DNA from: Rhodospirillaceae bacterium UBA1479 | Lineage (GTDB): Bacteria > Pseudomonadota > Alphaproteobacteria > Rhodospirillales > Casp-alpha2 | Assembly (NCBI GenBank): GCA_002325375.1 | Contig: DCRZ01000002.1 | Coordinates: 735,198-799,197, forward strand | DNA length: 64,000 nt | Reading direction: 5' to 3' | In this document: piece by piece, positions 53,929-62,718 of the stretch | How positions within the stretch are numbered: the first letter of the stretch is position 1 | How the letters are laid out: every line of letters starts with the position of its first letter | Made by a program: the position numbers and the translations under genes | Notes under the pieces: model-generated | Seen by the model: the letters and a program-made list of their open reading frames with translations, nothing else | Told to the model about the DNA's origin: nothing | Databases searched by the model: none

Positions 53929-54786
53929 ATGTATGGGGCATTGCATTTAGTCACTCCAATTTTGCGGGGCGGGGTCGGCGCGACGTTCGCCGGTCGATGT
54001 GTCTATTGTTTGTGCACTGCGGGAGTGCTGGTTTTTTTTGCCGCCTTTGGGGCCGCGGCTCAGGACAAATCGGAAAAGACCTTTCTTGGGCAAACCGTGA
54101 CGCCGCTTGCGGGAACCTATGTGGTGACCAAGGACCTGAACGTGCGGGGCGAACCGGATACGAACGGCAAAAAGGTCGGCAGTTTCCGCGAAGGCGACCG
54201 GGTGAGGGTGGTCGGCAAGGCCAAGGGAAGTTGGCTGGCCGTGCGTGCCGACGGCAAGGATTTGGGCTTTGTTTATGGTCCGGTTCTGATGCCTTTGATC
54301 GATGCCGTGATTAACGAGCCTTTGACGGGCACGGCGACCATCACCGGGGGAACCTGCGCCTACCGCGCGGTGTTCGAGGGCGAAAGCCCCATCGAGGGCC
54401 AGATGTTCAATTCCGTCGATTATCGCGCGATGCTCGAGTGCCGCCGCGACGGAAAGTCCTTTGCCTTCGAGATGCCGTTGTTCATCACCGAAGGGCCGTA
54501 CAACGGCGGGGTCAAGTCGGTGCACCAGATCGGCATGGATGTTCTGGAACTGGCCCAGGAATACGAACGCGTCTTCTCAACCAACCTTTTATATGACGCG
54601 GAAAAGGGCGAAGTGCGCCTCGACACCGTCAGCGTCGACAAATACCTGACCGCCGGCAAGGTACGGTCAATGCCCGCAAGGACTGTTTCGTCGGCGTTGG
54701 CCGCGGCCATCACCCTGGCGGTTCAATCCTGGTCGCCGGCGTTTTGGTCCGACTTCGCCAAAGCGTTGCGGGGCTCCGGCGGATAG
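53929..54786 (+). CDS. Secreted protein with bacterial SH3 domain
   Basis: A 285-residue protein with an N-terminal signal peptide (about 1-44; hydrophobic CLCTAGVLVFFAAFGAAA) and a bacterial SH3 domain at about residues 63-105 (KDLNVRGEPDTNGKKVGSF). The rest is a beta-rich unknown region with two Cys (GGTCAYRA and MLECRRD), ending near a hydrophobic patch. SH3_3-type domains bind peptidoglycan peptides or proteins in the envelope. Start ATG at 53929. No operon partner downstream; the porin gene is 384 nt away. Confidence 0.75.
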   Translation: MYGALHLVTPILRGGVGATFAGRCVYCLCTAGVLVFFAAFGAAAQDKSEKTFLGQTVTPLAGTYVVTKDLNVRGEPDTNGKKVGSFREGDRVRVVGKAKGSWLAVRADGKDLGFVYGPVLMPLIDAVINEPLTGTATITGGTCAYRAVFEGESPIEGQMFNSVDYRAMLECRRDGKSFAFEMPLFITEGPYNGGVKSVHQIGMDVLELAQEYERVFSTNLLYDAEKGEVRLDTVSVDKYLTAGKVRSMPARTVSSALAAAITLAVQSWSPAFWSDFAKALRGSGG

Positions 54787-55170
54787 CCCTCGCCGGTGGG
54801 CGTATCTCATTCAATAGCGTGACCTTTTTGCATCGGTCGGGAACAGGATCGTCACCTGTCTTGCTGCCTGTCTTATCGTTTGTCAGGGGTGCTGAGGTGG
54901 TTTTGTTCGAATTTTCAGCTTTGGTCGAAAATTCGAGTCCTGTTTGTCGGTTTATGCCTTTAAAAATGCCTAAAATATAAGCAATTTTAATTTGGTGCGT
55001 TATAAATGCGCATCCAACTGTGTTGTTTTTACCACAATTGACCGAAAAAAATCACTTAAGTAATTGAAATATAACAATAAAATAATTTGTACGCTTCTGG
55101 CATCCAATTTGCTACCACCAATCTCAGTGGGGTGTACGCCTCGGGTAAACTGTGAAAAAGGATCAAGAAA
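54787..55170. other. Intergenic region and leader of the porin gene
   Basis: 384 bp without a gene. It holds a perfect inverted repeat at 54907-54936 and an AT-rich stretch from about 54960 to 55090 where the porin promoter is expected. No known riboswitch or small RNA was recognised. Confidence 0.5.
54907..54936. promoter_or_regulatory. Perfect 10-bp inverted repeat
   Basis: TCGAATTTTC at 54907-54916 and GAAAATTCGA at 54927-54936, separated by 10 bp. It lies in the long leader before the porin gene and is AT-rich with no T-run after it. It could be an operator or an RNA stem; it does not look like a terminator. Confidence 0.5.
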
Positions 55171-55923
55171 ATGGCATCTGTGGTGCGGCTTTTGAGTGCC
55201 CTCGGTTTTGTGGCGGTGGTGGGTGCGTCCCTCCCGGCGCAGGCCGAAGATATGAAATTCCCCGGTACCTTCTCCGCCAACGCTGGCATCGTTACCGAAT
55301 ATCGTTTCCGCGGCCTGGATCAATCGTCCCAGAAGCCGGCCCTGCAGGGCGGCATCGATTGGTCGATGGACACGGGCATTGCCGACACGTCCGTCTATCT
55401 CGGTACGTGGGGTTCCAACGTTGACTTCGGCGACAGCGACAAGGCCAGCGCCGAAATCGATTACTACGGTGGTATTTCCGGCTCCGCGGCCAACATCGGT
55501 TGGGACGTGGGCTTCATCTACTACTCCTATCCGGGCGCTTCGGATGACGTGAACTACGACCTGTGGGAAGCGACCCTGGGCCTGAGCTACGACGTCATGG
55601 ACGGCCTGTCGGTCGGCGCCAATTATGCCTATTCGCCGGACTTCTTCGGCGGTAGCGGCACCGGTCACTGGTTCGCCGCCAACGTGTCCTACGCGGTGCC
55701 GATCAAGGTGCTGGCCGGGATCACGCTGGATGCCTCCGTCGGCCGTCAGTTGATTGAAAAGAACGCTACCTTCGCGCAGCCCGACTACACCACGTGGTCG
55801 ATCGGTGCGTCGCTGGGCATCACGGAGAATGTCTCGCTTGGTGTGCAGTACATCGATACCTCGATCAGCAACAGCCGTCTGGCGGAAGACGTCGTCATCG
55901 GTTCGTTGACCGCGTCCTTCTAA
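55171..55923 (+). CDS. TorF family putative outer-membrane porin
   Basis: A 250-residue outer-membrane beta-barrel protein. A signal peptide (residues 1-25, cleaved after AQA) is followed by the family hallmark SANAGIVTEYRFRGLDQS and alternating aromatic beta strands, ending in a terminal Phe (LTASF), the usual sorting signal for barrel assembly. It is probably a porin of unknown substrate. A strong hairpin plus T-run follows (56005-56049). Confidence 0.85.
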   Translation: MASVVRLLSALGFVAVVGASLPAQAEDMKFPGTFSANAGIVTEYRFRGLDQSSQKPALQGGIDWSMDTGIADTSVYLGTWGSNVDFGDSDKASAEIDYYGGISGSAANIGWDVGFIYYSYPGASDDVNYDLWEATLGLSYDVMDGLSVGANYAYSPDFFGGSGTGHWFAANVSYAVPIKVLAGITLDASVGRQLIEKNATFAQPDYTTWSIGASLGITENVSLGVQYIDTSISNSRLAEDVVIGSLTASF

Positions 55924-56004
55924 GGGCGACCGGTTGATCGTCTGAAATCGGCCGACGCGGGGTTTGTCCCGTCGTGCAGGCCGGTTAAGAAAAGGCCGCA
56001 AGCT

Positions 56005-56049
56005 CCCCCTGCCGGATTATCGTCCGGCAGGGGGACTTGCGTCTTTTTT
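56005..56049 (+). terminator. Rho-independent terminator of the porin gene
   Basis: A perfect 12-bp stem (CCCCCTGCCGGA at 56005-56016 with TCCGGCAGGGGG at 56023-56034) and a 6-nt loop, with a run of seven Ts at 56043-56049. The gap of eight bases between stem and T-run is longer than ideal, but the stem is very strong. Confidence 0.75.
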
Positions 56050-56177
56050 TGCCTGAATGCCTTAGGGCGGGGCTTGGCGGCGCTTGCCGCCCGGGGATGT
56101 CGATGGTAATTTCCGCGCCCGCAGCCGGGCCCTCGAGATGCCCTGCACACCGACCGCCTTTTAAGTCTGGATCCGTC

Positions 56178-56465
56178 ATGTCTCTAGATAAAAACGACGT
56201 CCGCCGGGTCGCCTTTCTGGCCCGGATCAAGGTCGATGAGGCCGATCTGGAGCCCGTCGCCCAGGACCTGAACAACATCATCGGCTGGGTCGAGCAACTG
56301 GCCGAGGTCGATACGGACGGAGTCGAACCCATGACCGGCGCCGCCGGCATGGTCATGACGCGGCGCGACGACGTGGTGACCGACGGGGGGGATCCGGAAA
56401 AGGTCTTAAGCAACGCGCCGGACCGGGTGGGCGATTTCTACACCGTGCCCAAGGTGGTCGAATAA
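56178..56465 (+). CDS. gatC: Aspartyl/glutamyl-tRNA amidotransferase subunit C
   Basis: A 95-residue subunit of the GatCAB complex, which converts Glu-tRNA-Gln and Asp-tRNA-Asn to the amidated forms. The family start VRRVAFLARIKVDEADL and the C-terminal RRDDVVTDG...VPKVVE are typical. Its stop overlaps the gatA start by 1 nt, so the three subunits are translated together. Confidence 0.95.
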   Translation: MSLDKNDVRRVAFLARIKVDEADLEPVAQDLNNIIGWVEQLAEVDTDGVEPMTGAAGMVMTRRDDVVTDGGDPEKVLSNAPDRVGDFYTVPKVVE

Positions 56466-57946
56466 TGTCCAAACTTAACGAACTGACCATCGCCCAGGCC
56501 GCCGACGGCCTGGATAAGGGCGAATTTTCCGCTGTCGATCTGGCCGAGGCCTCGCTGGCCGCGGCCGAGGCGGCCAAAGGCCTGAACGCCTTCATCACCC
56601 TGACGCCCGAGGTCGCGCGGGACCGTGCCGCGGCGTCGGACGCCCGGCGCGCCAAGAACGGCGCCCTGGGGCCGCTCGACGGTGTGCCCGTCGCGGTCAA
56701 GGATCTGTTCTGTACCGAAGGGGTGCCGACCACGGCCGCGTCGCACATTCTGGACGGCTTCACGCCGACCTATGAATCGACCGTCGGCCGCAATCTGATC
56801 GACGCCGGTGCCGTGATGATCGGCAAGACCAACCTGGACGAATTCGCCATGGGTTCGTCCAACATGACCAGCTATTACGGCCCGGTGAAGAACCCGTGGA
56901 CCGGCCCCGGCGGCGAAGACCTGGTGCCCGGCGGCTCGTCCGGCGGCTCGGCCACGGCGGTGGCGGCGCGCATTTGCGCCGGCTCCTTGGGCACGGACAC
57001 GGGCGGCTCAATCCGACAGCCGGCATCGCTGTGTGGCATCGTGGGCATGAAGCCGACCTACGGGCGCTGCTCGCGTTGGGGCATCGTCGCCTTCGCCTCG
57101 TCGCTCGACCAGGCCGGCCCCTTCGCCCGCACGGTGGAGGACGCGGCCATCCTGCTGGGCGCCATGGCGGGCCATGACCCCAAGGATTCAACCTCGGCTC
57201 CCCATGATGTCCCCGATTTCCGGGCGGCGGTTCAGGGCGGGGTCAAGGGCCTTAAGGTCGGCATTCCCCGCGAATACACCATGGACGGCATGCCGGCAGA
57301 AATTCAGACCCTGTGGGACCGGGGGGCGGACTGGCTCAAGTCCCAGGGTGCGGAGATCAAAGAGGTCTCCCTGCCGCATACCAAATACGCCCTGCCGGCC
57401 TATTACATCGTCGCCCCGGCGGAAGCCTCATCGAACCTGGCGCGCTATGACGGCGTGCGCTACGGGCTGCGGGTCGACGGCGATACGCTCGACGATATGT
57501 ACGCCAACACCCGTGGCGAAGGTTTCGGCGCGGAAGTCCGCCGCCGCGTGTTGATCGGCACCTACGTGCTGTCGGCGGGCTATTACGACGCCTATTACGT
57601 GAAGGCGCAGAAGGTCCGCACCCGCATCCTGGAAGACTTCACCAAGGCCTTTGACGACGTCGACGTGCTGCTGACGCCGACGGCGCCCAATGCGGCCTTT
57701 GCCATCGGCGCCAAGATGGACGATCCCATCGCCATGTACCTGAACGACGTGTTCACCGTGCCCGCCAACCTGGCCGGCCTGCCCGGCATCAGCGTGCCGG
57801 CGGGGCTGGACAAGGACGGCCTGCCGCTCGGCCTGCAACTGGTCGGCCGCCCCTTCGACGAGGAAACGGTGCTGCGCGCCGCCCAGGCGATCGAGGATGC
57901 GGCCGGGTTCGACGCGCTGCCGAAATATCTCGGGGGGCAGGGCTGA
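56465..57946 (+). CDS. gatA: Aspartyl/glutamyl-tRNA amidotransferase subunit A
   Basis: A 493-residue amidase-signature enzyme that releases ammonia from glutamine for tRNA amidation. The Ser-cisSer-Lys triad is visible: Lys in VAVKDLFCTEG, the serines in GGSSGGSATAVAA and GTDTGGSIRQPAS. The length matches. Overlaps gatC and gatB by one base at each end (ATG within stop codons). Confidence 0.97.
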   Translation: MSKLNELTIAQAADGLDKGEFSAVDLAEASLAAAEAAKGLNAFITLTPEVARDRAAASDARRAKNGALGPLDGVPVAVKDLFCTEGVPTTAASHILDGFTPTYESTVGRNLIDAGAVMIGKTNLDEFAMGSSNMTSYYGPVKNPWTGPGGEDLVPGGSSGGSATAVAARICAGSLGTDTGGSIRQPASLCGIVGMKPTYGRCSRWGIVAFASSLDQAGPFARTVEDAAILLGAMAGHDPKDSTSAPHDVPDFRAAVQGGVKGLKVGIPREYTMDGMPAEIQTLWDRGADWLKSQGAEIKEVSLPHTKYALPAYYIVAPAEASSNLARYDGVRYGLRVDGDTLDDMYANTRGEGFGAEVRRRVLIGTYVLSAGYYDAYYVKAQKVRTRILEDFTKAFDDVDVLLTPTAPNAAFAIGAKMDDPIAMYLNDVFTVPANLAGLPGISVPAGLDKDGLPLGLQLVGRPFDEETVLRAAQAIEDAAGFDALPKYLGGQG

Positions 57947-59403
57947 TGAGCTACATCATCCAGGGCGATACGGGCGACTGGGAAGTGATCGTCGGGCTTG
58001 AGGTCCATGCCCAGGTGTCGTCCCAGGCCAAGCTGTTTTCGGGCTCGCCCACGGCCTTCGGCGCGGGGCCCAATTCCCAGGTTTCGCTGATCGACGCGGC
58101 CATGCCCGGCATGCTGCCGGTGATCAACGGCTATTGCATCGAACAGGCGGTGAAGACGGGCCTGGGCCTGAACGCCAAGATCAACAAGACCAGCGTGTTC
58201 GAGCGTAAGAACTACTTCTACGCCGATCTGCCCCAGGGCTATCAGATTTCCCAGTACCTGCACCCCGTTGTGGGGGAGGGCATCGTCACGGTCGACCTGG
58301 CCGACGGCACCACCCGCGACATCGGGGTCGAGCGCCTGCACATGGAACAGGACGCCGGCAAGTCCATGCACGACCAGGACCCCAAGCGCTCGTTCATCGA
58401 CCTCAACCGGGCCGGCGTGTGCCTGATGGAAATCGTCACCAAGCCGGACATCCGCAGCCCCGAAGAGGCCGGCGCCTTTGTGCGCAAGCTGCGCTCCATC
58501 CTGCGCTACCTCGGCACCTGCGACGGCAATATGGAGCAAGGCTCCATGCGCGCCGACGTCAACGTTTCCGTGCGCAAGGTCGGTGAAGAAGGCTACCGCA
58601 CGCGGGCCGAGATCAAGAACGTGAACAGCGTGCGCTTCATCATGCAGGCGATCGAGATCGAGGCCGAACGTCAGGTCGACATCCACGAAAGCGGCGGCGA
58701 GATCGTCCAGGAAACCCGCCTGATGGACCCGGTGAAGGGCGAAACCCGCTCCATGCGGGCCAAGGAATTCGCCCATGACTACCGTTATTTCCCGGACCCG
58801 GACCTGCTGCCGCTGGAATTGACGGATGCGTTCATTGAGGGCCTGCGCAAGACCCTGCCCGAACTGCCCGACGCCAAGAAGCAGCGCTTCATGGACGACA
58901 TGGGCCTGTCGGCCAAGGACGCGTCGGCCCTGGTCGCCGACCGGGAAAGTGCCGAGTATTTCGAGGCCGTAGCCGCCGCAAGCGATCCGAAAAAGGCCGC
59001 CAACTGGGTGACGAACGATCTGTTCGGCGCGCTCAACAAGGCCGGCCTTGCGATCGCCGACAGCCCCATTTCGGCGGCCCATCTGAGCAAGCTGCTGGGC
59101 CTGATGGACGATGGCACCATTTCCGGCAAGATCGCCAAGGACGTGTTCGAGATCATGTGGGAAACCTCGGGCGATCCGGAACAGATCGTCGAGGACAAAG
59201 GGCTTAAACAGATCACCGACACCGGCGCCATCGAGGCCGCCGTGGATGCCGCCATCGCATCCAACCCGGAACAGGCCGATGAAATCCGCCAGGGCAACGA
59301 CAAGGCCATCGGCTGGTTCGTCGGCCAGATCATGAAGGCGACCCAGGGCAAGGCCAACCCGCAGCAGGTTAATCAGCTGCTGCGCGAGAAGCTGAAGGGC
59401 TGA
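57946..59403 (+). CDS. gatB: Aspartyl/glutamyl-tRNA amidotransferase subunit B
   Basis: A 485-residue subunit that binds the mischarged tRNA and phosphorylates the side-chain carboxylate. The signature LEVHAQVSSQAKLFSGS, the PLEVD-like region FIDLNRAGVCLMEIV and the C-terminal YqeY-like tail (about 400-480) are recognisable. It starts at the gatA stop (TGATG) and is followed 4 nt later by a GNAT gene. Confidence 0.97.
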   Translation: MSYIIQGDTGDWEVIVGLEVHAQVSSQAKLFSGSPTAFGAGPNSQVSLIDAAMPGMLPVINGYCIEQAVKTGLGLNAKINKTSVFERKNYFYADLPQGYQISQYLHPVVGEGIVTVDLADGTTRDIGVERLHMEQDAGKSMHDQDPKRSFIDLNRAGVCLMEIVTKPDIRSPEEAGAFVRKLRSILRYLGTCDGNMEQGSMRADVNVSVRKVGEEGYRTRAEIKNVNSVRFIMQAIEIEAERQVDIHESGGEIVQETRLMDPVKGETRSMRAKEFAHDYRYFPDPDLLPLELTDAFIEGLRKTLPELPDAKKQRFMDDMGLSAKDASALVADRESAEYFEAVAAASDPKKAANWVTNDLFGALNKAGLAIADSPISAAHLSKLLGLMDDGTISGKIAKDVFEIMWETSGDPEQIVEDKGLKQITDTGAIEAAVDAAIASNPEQADEIRQGNDKAIGWFVGQIMKATQGKANPQQVNQLLREKLKG

Positions 59404-59407
59404 TACC

Positions 59408-59917
59408 GTGAACATCCGCCCCTTCGCCCCGGCCGACCACGCCCGGGTCCGCGACATCTTTATCAACTGGAACCGCCACATCACCCAGCCGGGGATGGAG
59501 GACCTGTTCGAGTCCTATATCCAGCTTGCCCTGGATGAAGAGATCAACTGCCTTCCCGAATATTACGGGCGGCCCGGCTTCGGCTTCTGGGTGGCGGAAA
59601 TCGACGGCACCGTCGCCGGGATGGTCGGCCTTGAGCGCCTGAACGACAACGAGGCCGAGGTCCGGCGCATGTACGTTGCCGCCGAATTCCGCCGCAAGGG
59701 GCTCGGCCGCACGCTGCTGGCCTTTGTCGAGGACCGGGCCCGCGATCTGGGCTACACGCGCATCGTGCTGTCGACTTCGGCCCTACAGCCCCAGGCCAAG
59801 GCGCTTTACGAAGTTTCCGGCTACGATCTGGAGCGCGAGGAAGCATCCACCACCCAGACCAAGCGCACGGTCGGCTCCGGCCTGACGCGTTATTACTTCG
59901 CCAAGCCGCTGGTCTGA
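59408..59917 (+). CDS. GNAT family N-acetyltransferase
   Basis: A 169-residue acetyltransferase. The acetyl-CoA-binding motif is visible (RRMYVAAEFRRKGLGRTLL, about 88-106), with the usual GNAT order before and after. The substrate is unknown. It starts with GTG 4 nt after the gatB stop and probably shares its transcript. Confidence 0.88.
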   Translation: MNIRPFAPADHARVRDIFINWNRHITQPGMEDLFESYIQLALDEEINCLPEYYGRPGFGFWVAEIDGTVAGMVGLERLNDNEAEVRRMYVAAEFRRKGLGRTLLAFVEDRARDLGYTRIVLSTSALQPQAKALYEVSGYDLEREEASTTQTKRTVGSGLTRYYFAKPLV

Positions 59918-59941
59918 ATTTCCGAAATTTGAAATGAAACC

Positions 59942-61846
59942 TTAGTCGGCGGCGTCGCTTGCGGAAACACCCTCCGCCACGGCCAGCGTGACCGTGAACA
60001 CGGTGCCGCCGTCGGGGTTTGCCTCGATGTTCAGGCGGCCGTCGTTGACCTGCACCAATTGGCGGCATAGCGCCAAGCCGACGCCAGTGCCGATTTCGCC
60101 CTTGGACCCGGTCGCCAGATCGGCGCTGGCGCCCGACAGCACGCGGCTGACCAGGTCCTGGTCCATGCCGATGCCGGTGTCGGCGATCACGATCTTCGCG
60201 TCCTTACCGTCGTGACAGACGCGGACGGTCACTTGGCCGTCTTTGGGCGTGAATTTGAGCGCGTTGTTCACCAGATTGCGGATCACCGTCGACATCTGAT
60301 GTCGGTCGATCCTGACCTTGACCGGCGGCCCCGCCTCGATCCGCAGTGTGACGCCGCGCAAAGTCGCGTCGGCGGAATAGACGCCCGCCGTCTGCCGGGC
60401 CAGGGCGCCAAGGTCCGTGACCTCCAGGTTTGTCTGGCGCTGGCCCGTGCGCACCAGGGCCCATTCCAGAAGATTTTCCAGAACCTCGGATGCGTTGCGC
60501 CCGGCCTCGTACAGCTTTTCGCCGTATTCCTGCACCGTCTTGGGATCGAGCTTGCGGCTGGGATCGGCCAGCAGTTGGGCGTAGATCAGCAGCGGATTGA
60601 ACAGATTGCGGATGTCGTGGCCGATGACGGTCAGCAGCACGTCCTTCTGGCTGTTGCTTTCCTCCAACTCGCCCGTGCGTTGGGCAAGCGCCCCCTGGGC
60701 CTGTTCCCGTTCTTCCATTTCCCGGCGCAGGCGTTGGTTGAACGCCGCCAGCCATAGCCCGGCCAGCAAGGCCAGCAGGGCGACAATCGTGGCGCCTAAA
60801 AGCGCCTTGGGCATCCAGGCGGGTAACGTCCGTATGCCGTCCTGTTCATAGATGAACCCGTCGAGCGACATGTCCTTGGGCAGCAGACCCAGCCCGGCAT
60901 AATGCTGGGCGATGCGCTCCCAGCGGGCCGGGTTGATGAAGCCCACGGGTACGACATCGGCCAGGATCAAGTTGGCTGATTGCCGCGCCTCGAACAGCAG
61001 GTTGTCGCGGGCCTTCCGCTTGCTGTAGGTGGCGAGGATAAGGTCGACGATCTCTTCCTGGTGTTTCATGGCATAGCGCCAGCCCTCAAGCGAGGCATCG
61101 AGGAAGGCCTGGACCATCTTGGGGTCCTTTTCCAGCAGGCCTTCCGTGGTGAACAGGTTATCGCCGTAGAAATCGACACCGCCGTCGATGGGGCGGAACA
61201 GGCGGACCGGCCCGACTTCCTTCGCATATTGATAGGGTTCATCCGTGGAATAGATGCTCATGGCATCGACACGCCCGGACTTCAGATCCTCGACGTCGAA
61301 GGTATGGTCGACGAAATTCATCTGATTGATGTCGAGCCCTTCGGCGGCGAAATAGGCGCTCAGTTCCGTCTCGTGCGGGGCGACCATGATCTTGCCGCGG
61401 GCAAGCTGATGAATGTTGCGGATGTCGTTGCGCGCATCGAGCATCAGGGTCAGCGGCGAATGCTGATAGATCACGGCCAGCACCACCACGGGAACGCCGG
61501 CGGCGCGCATCATCAAAAGGTCGGTGGTGCCGACACCGAACTCGGCCTTGCCTTCGGCCACGGATTCCATCGGCTTGTCGCCGGGTGTTGCCGGCAGGAT
61601 CGTCACGTCCAGGCCCCGGTCGCGGTAATATCCCTTGGCCTTGGCCGCGTAATAGCCGGCGAACTGGAACTGATGCGCCCATTTCAGCTGCAGGGTGACC
61701 TTGGTCAACTGGCGCGGGGCGTCCTCGGCTGCCCATGCCGGCGCTGGGCGCCCCAGGCCGACAAACAGAGCAGCAGCACAAACGGCAAGGAGCAGCCAAC
61801 GCGGTGTCCGCATGTTGCTTCTGTATGCCGCCTTTGCGCCTGTCAT
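59942..61846 (-). CDS. Hybrid NMT1/THI5-type substrate-binding and histidine kinase protein
   Basis: About 634 residues. A signal peptide (hydrophobic LLLAVCAAALFVGLG) is followed by an NMT1/THI5-like periplasmic binding domain (about 45-320; LKWAHQFQFAGYYAAKAKGYY). A transmembrane helix (about 345-367) and a coiled coil follow, then a histidine kinase with H near 409 (IGHDIRNLFNPLL), N box (IRNLVNNALKF), VIADTGIGMD and GTGVGLALCRQLV. It likely senses a small pyrimidine- or sulfonate-like ligand. Start uncertain: ATG at 61846 or 61813; the frame is open to 62122. No response regulator adjacent. Confidence 0.85.
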   Translation of the reverse strand: MTGAKAAYRSNMRTPRWLLLAVCAAALFVGLGRPAPAWAAEDAPRQLTKVTLQLKWAHQFQFAGYYAAKAKGYYRDRGLDVTILPATPGDKPMESVAEGKAEFGVGTTDLLMMRAAGVPVVVLAVIYQHSPLTLMLDARNDIRNIHQLARGKIMVAPHETELSAYFAAEGLDINQMNFVDHTFDVEDLKSGRVDAMSIYSTDEPYQYAKEVGPVRLFRPIDGGVDFYGDNLFTTEGLLEKDPKMVQAFLDASLEGWRYAMKHQEEIVDLILATYSKRKARDNLLFEARQSANLILADVVPVGFINPARWERIAQHYAGLGLLPKDMSLDGFIYEQDGIRTLPAWMPKALLGATIVALLALLAGLWLAAFNQRLRREMEEREQAQGALAQRTGELEESNSQKDVLLTVIGHDIRNLFNPLLIYAQLLADPSRKLDPKTVQEYGEKLYEAGRNASEVLENLLEWALVRTGQRQTNLEVTDLGALARQTAGVYSADATLRGVTLRIEAGPPVKVRIDRHQMSTVIRNLVNNALKFTPKDGQVTVRVCHDGKDAKIVIADTGIGMDQDLVSRVLSGASADLATGSKGEIGTGVGLALCRQLVQVNDGRLNIEANPDGGTVFTVTLAVAEGVSASDAAD

Positions 61847-62010
61847 GGTTCGCGTTCGTTGTTGGAAGAATGGCACCGGCTTGTATCCGGCGGAAGAGAG
61901 CCGCGCACCGCGCCCGGCCTGGAAAGGAAAGCTGATTAAATAGCGTGCAAAATTGAGCATAATTTTACAAGGGGGACTAATATGAAAGCCGGATTTTAGG
62001 GAGTGGGTCC

Positions 62011-62382
62011 GTGTTCGATGCCGAATTGGAGACCGCCGCCGCGACGAAGTCCGCGGAAAAGCCCGATGACGGCCTTTATTGCGCGCGCTGCGGGCATCTG
62101 GTGACGCGCCGCCGTTGGGCATTGGCGCCCGACGGCGGGCACGAGCGAATCTGCGCGAATCCGGCGGGCCGCATGTTTACGGTCGTCTGTTTCCTGGAGG
62201 CGCCGGGAGCAACCGATCGCGGCGCGCCGACCGAGGAATTCACCTGGTTCACCGGCCATGCCTGGAACTTCGCCCATTGCCGGGCCTGTGCCGATCATCT
62301 GGGCTGGCGTTATACAAGTGATCTCGACCCGCCGCTGTTCTGGGGCCTGATCAAAGACCGTCTCAGCAGCTTGTCGAAATAG
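62011..62382 (+). CDS. Cereblon-like CULT domain protein
   Basis: A 123-residue single-domain protein of the CULT fold, the thalidomide-binding domain of human cereblon. Zinc cysteines are C24, C27, C90 and C93. The cage residues known from the Magnetospirillum gryphiswaldense protein (MsCI4, about 124 residues) are present at the same numbers: N50, P51, F56, F77, W79, W85, W99 and Y101. The motif is visible in TWFTGHAWNF and ADHLGWRYTS. Natural ligand and function in bacteria are unknown; binding of uridine and glutarimide-like compounds has been studied in the Magnetospirillum protein. GTG start at 62011 is preceded by GGGAG. Confidence 0.88.
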   Translation: MFDAELETAAATKSAEKPDDGLYCARCGHLVTRRRWALAPDGGHERICANPAGRMFTVVCFLEAPGATDRGAPTEEFTWFTGHAWNFAHCRACADHLGWRYTSDLDPPLFWGLIKDRLSSLSK

Positions 62383-62391
62383 GAACCATCC

Positions 62392-62673
62392 ATGTCCAAA
62401 CCGCTTGTCGTCATCACCTACTGCACGCGCTGCCGCTGGCTGCTGCGCGCAAGCTGGATGGCGCAGGAACTGCTGACCACGTTCGAGGACGATCTGGCCG
62501 GCGTGACCCTGGTGCCCGACGACGTGGGCGGGCGGTTCAGTGTGCGCGTCGGCGATACCGTCGTCTGGGACCGCAAACGCGACGGCGGCTTCCCCGAGAT
62601 CAAGGTCCTGAAGCAGCGGGTGCGTGACATTGCCGTGCCGGACAAGGAACTGGGGCATTCCGAGGGCGGGTGA
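62392..62673 (+). CDS. SelT/SelW/SelH (Rdx) family redox protein
   Basis: A 93-residue thioredoxin-like protein of the Rdx family with redox motif C11-T-R-C14 (ITYCTRCRW) close to the start. The family C-terminal pattern GGFPEIKVLKQRVRD and LGHS is present. In the selenoprotein W form the second Cys is selenocysteine, but both are Cys here. The gene starts 9 nt after the CULT gene, so the two are probably co-transcribed. The redox partner is unknown. Confidence 0.87.
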   Translation: MSKPLVVITYCTRCRWLLRASWMAQELLTTFEDDLAGVTLVPDDVGGRFSVRVGDTVVWDRKRDGGFPEIKVLKQRVRDIAVPDKELGHSEGG

Positions 62674-62718
62674 CCTTGCCCCGTTCCCGCAGCGGGCAAA
62701 AAATGGCATAATCGGCCC

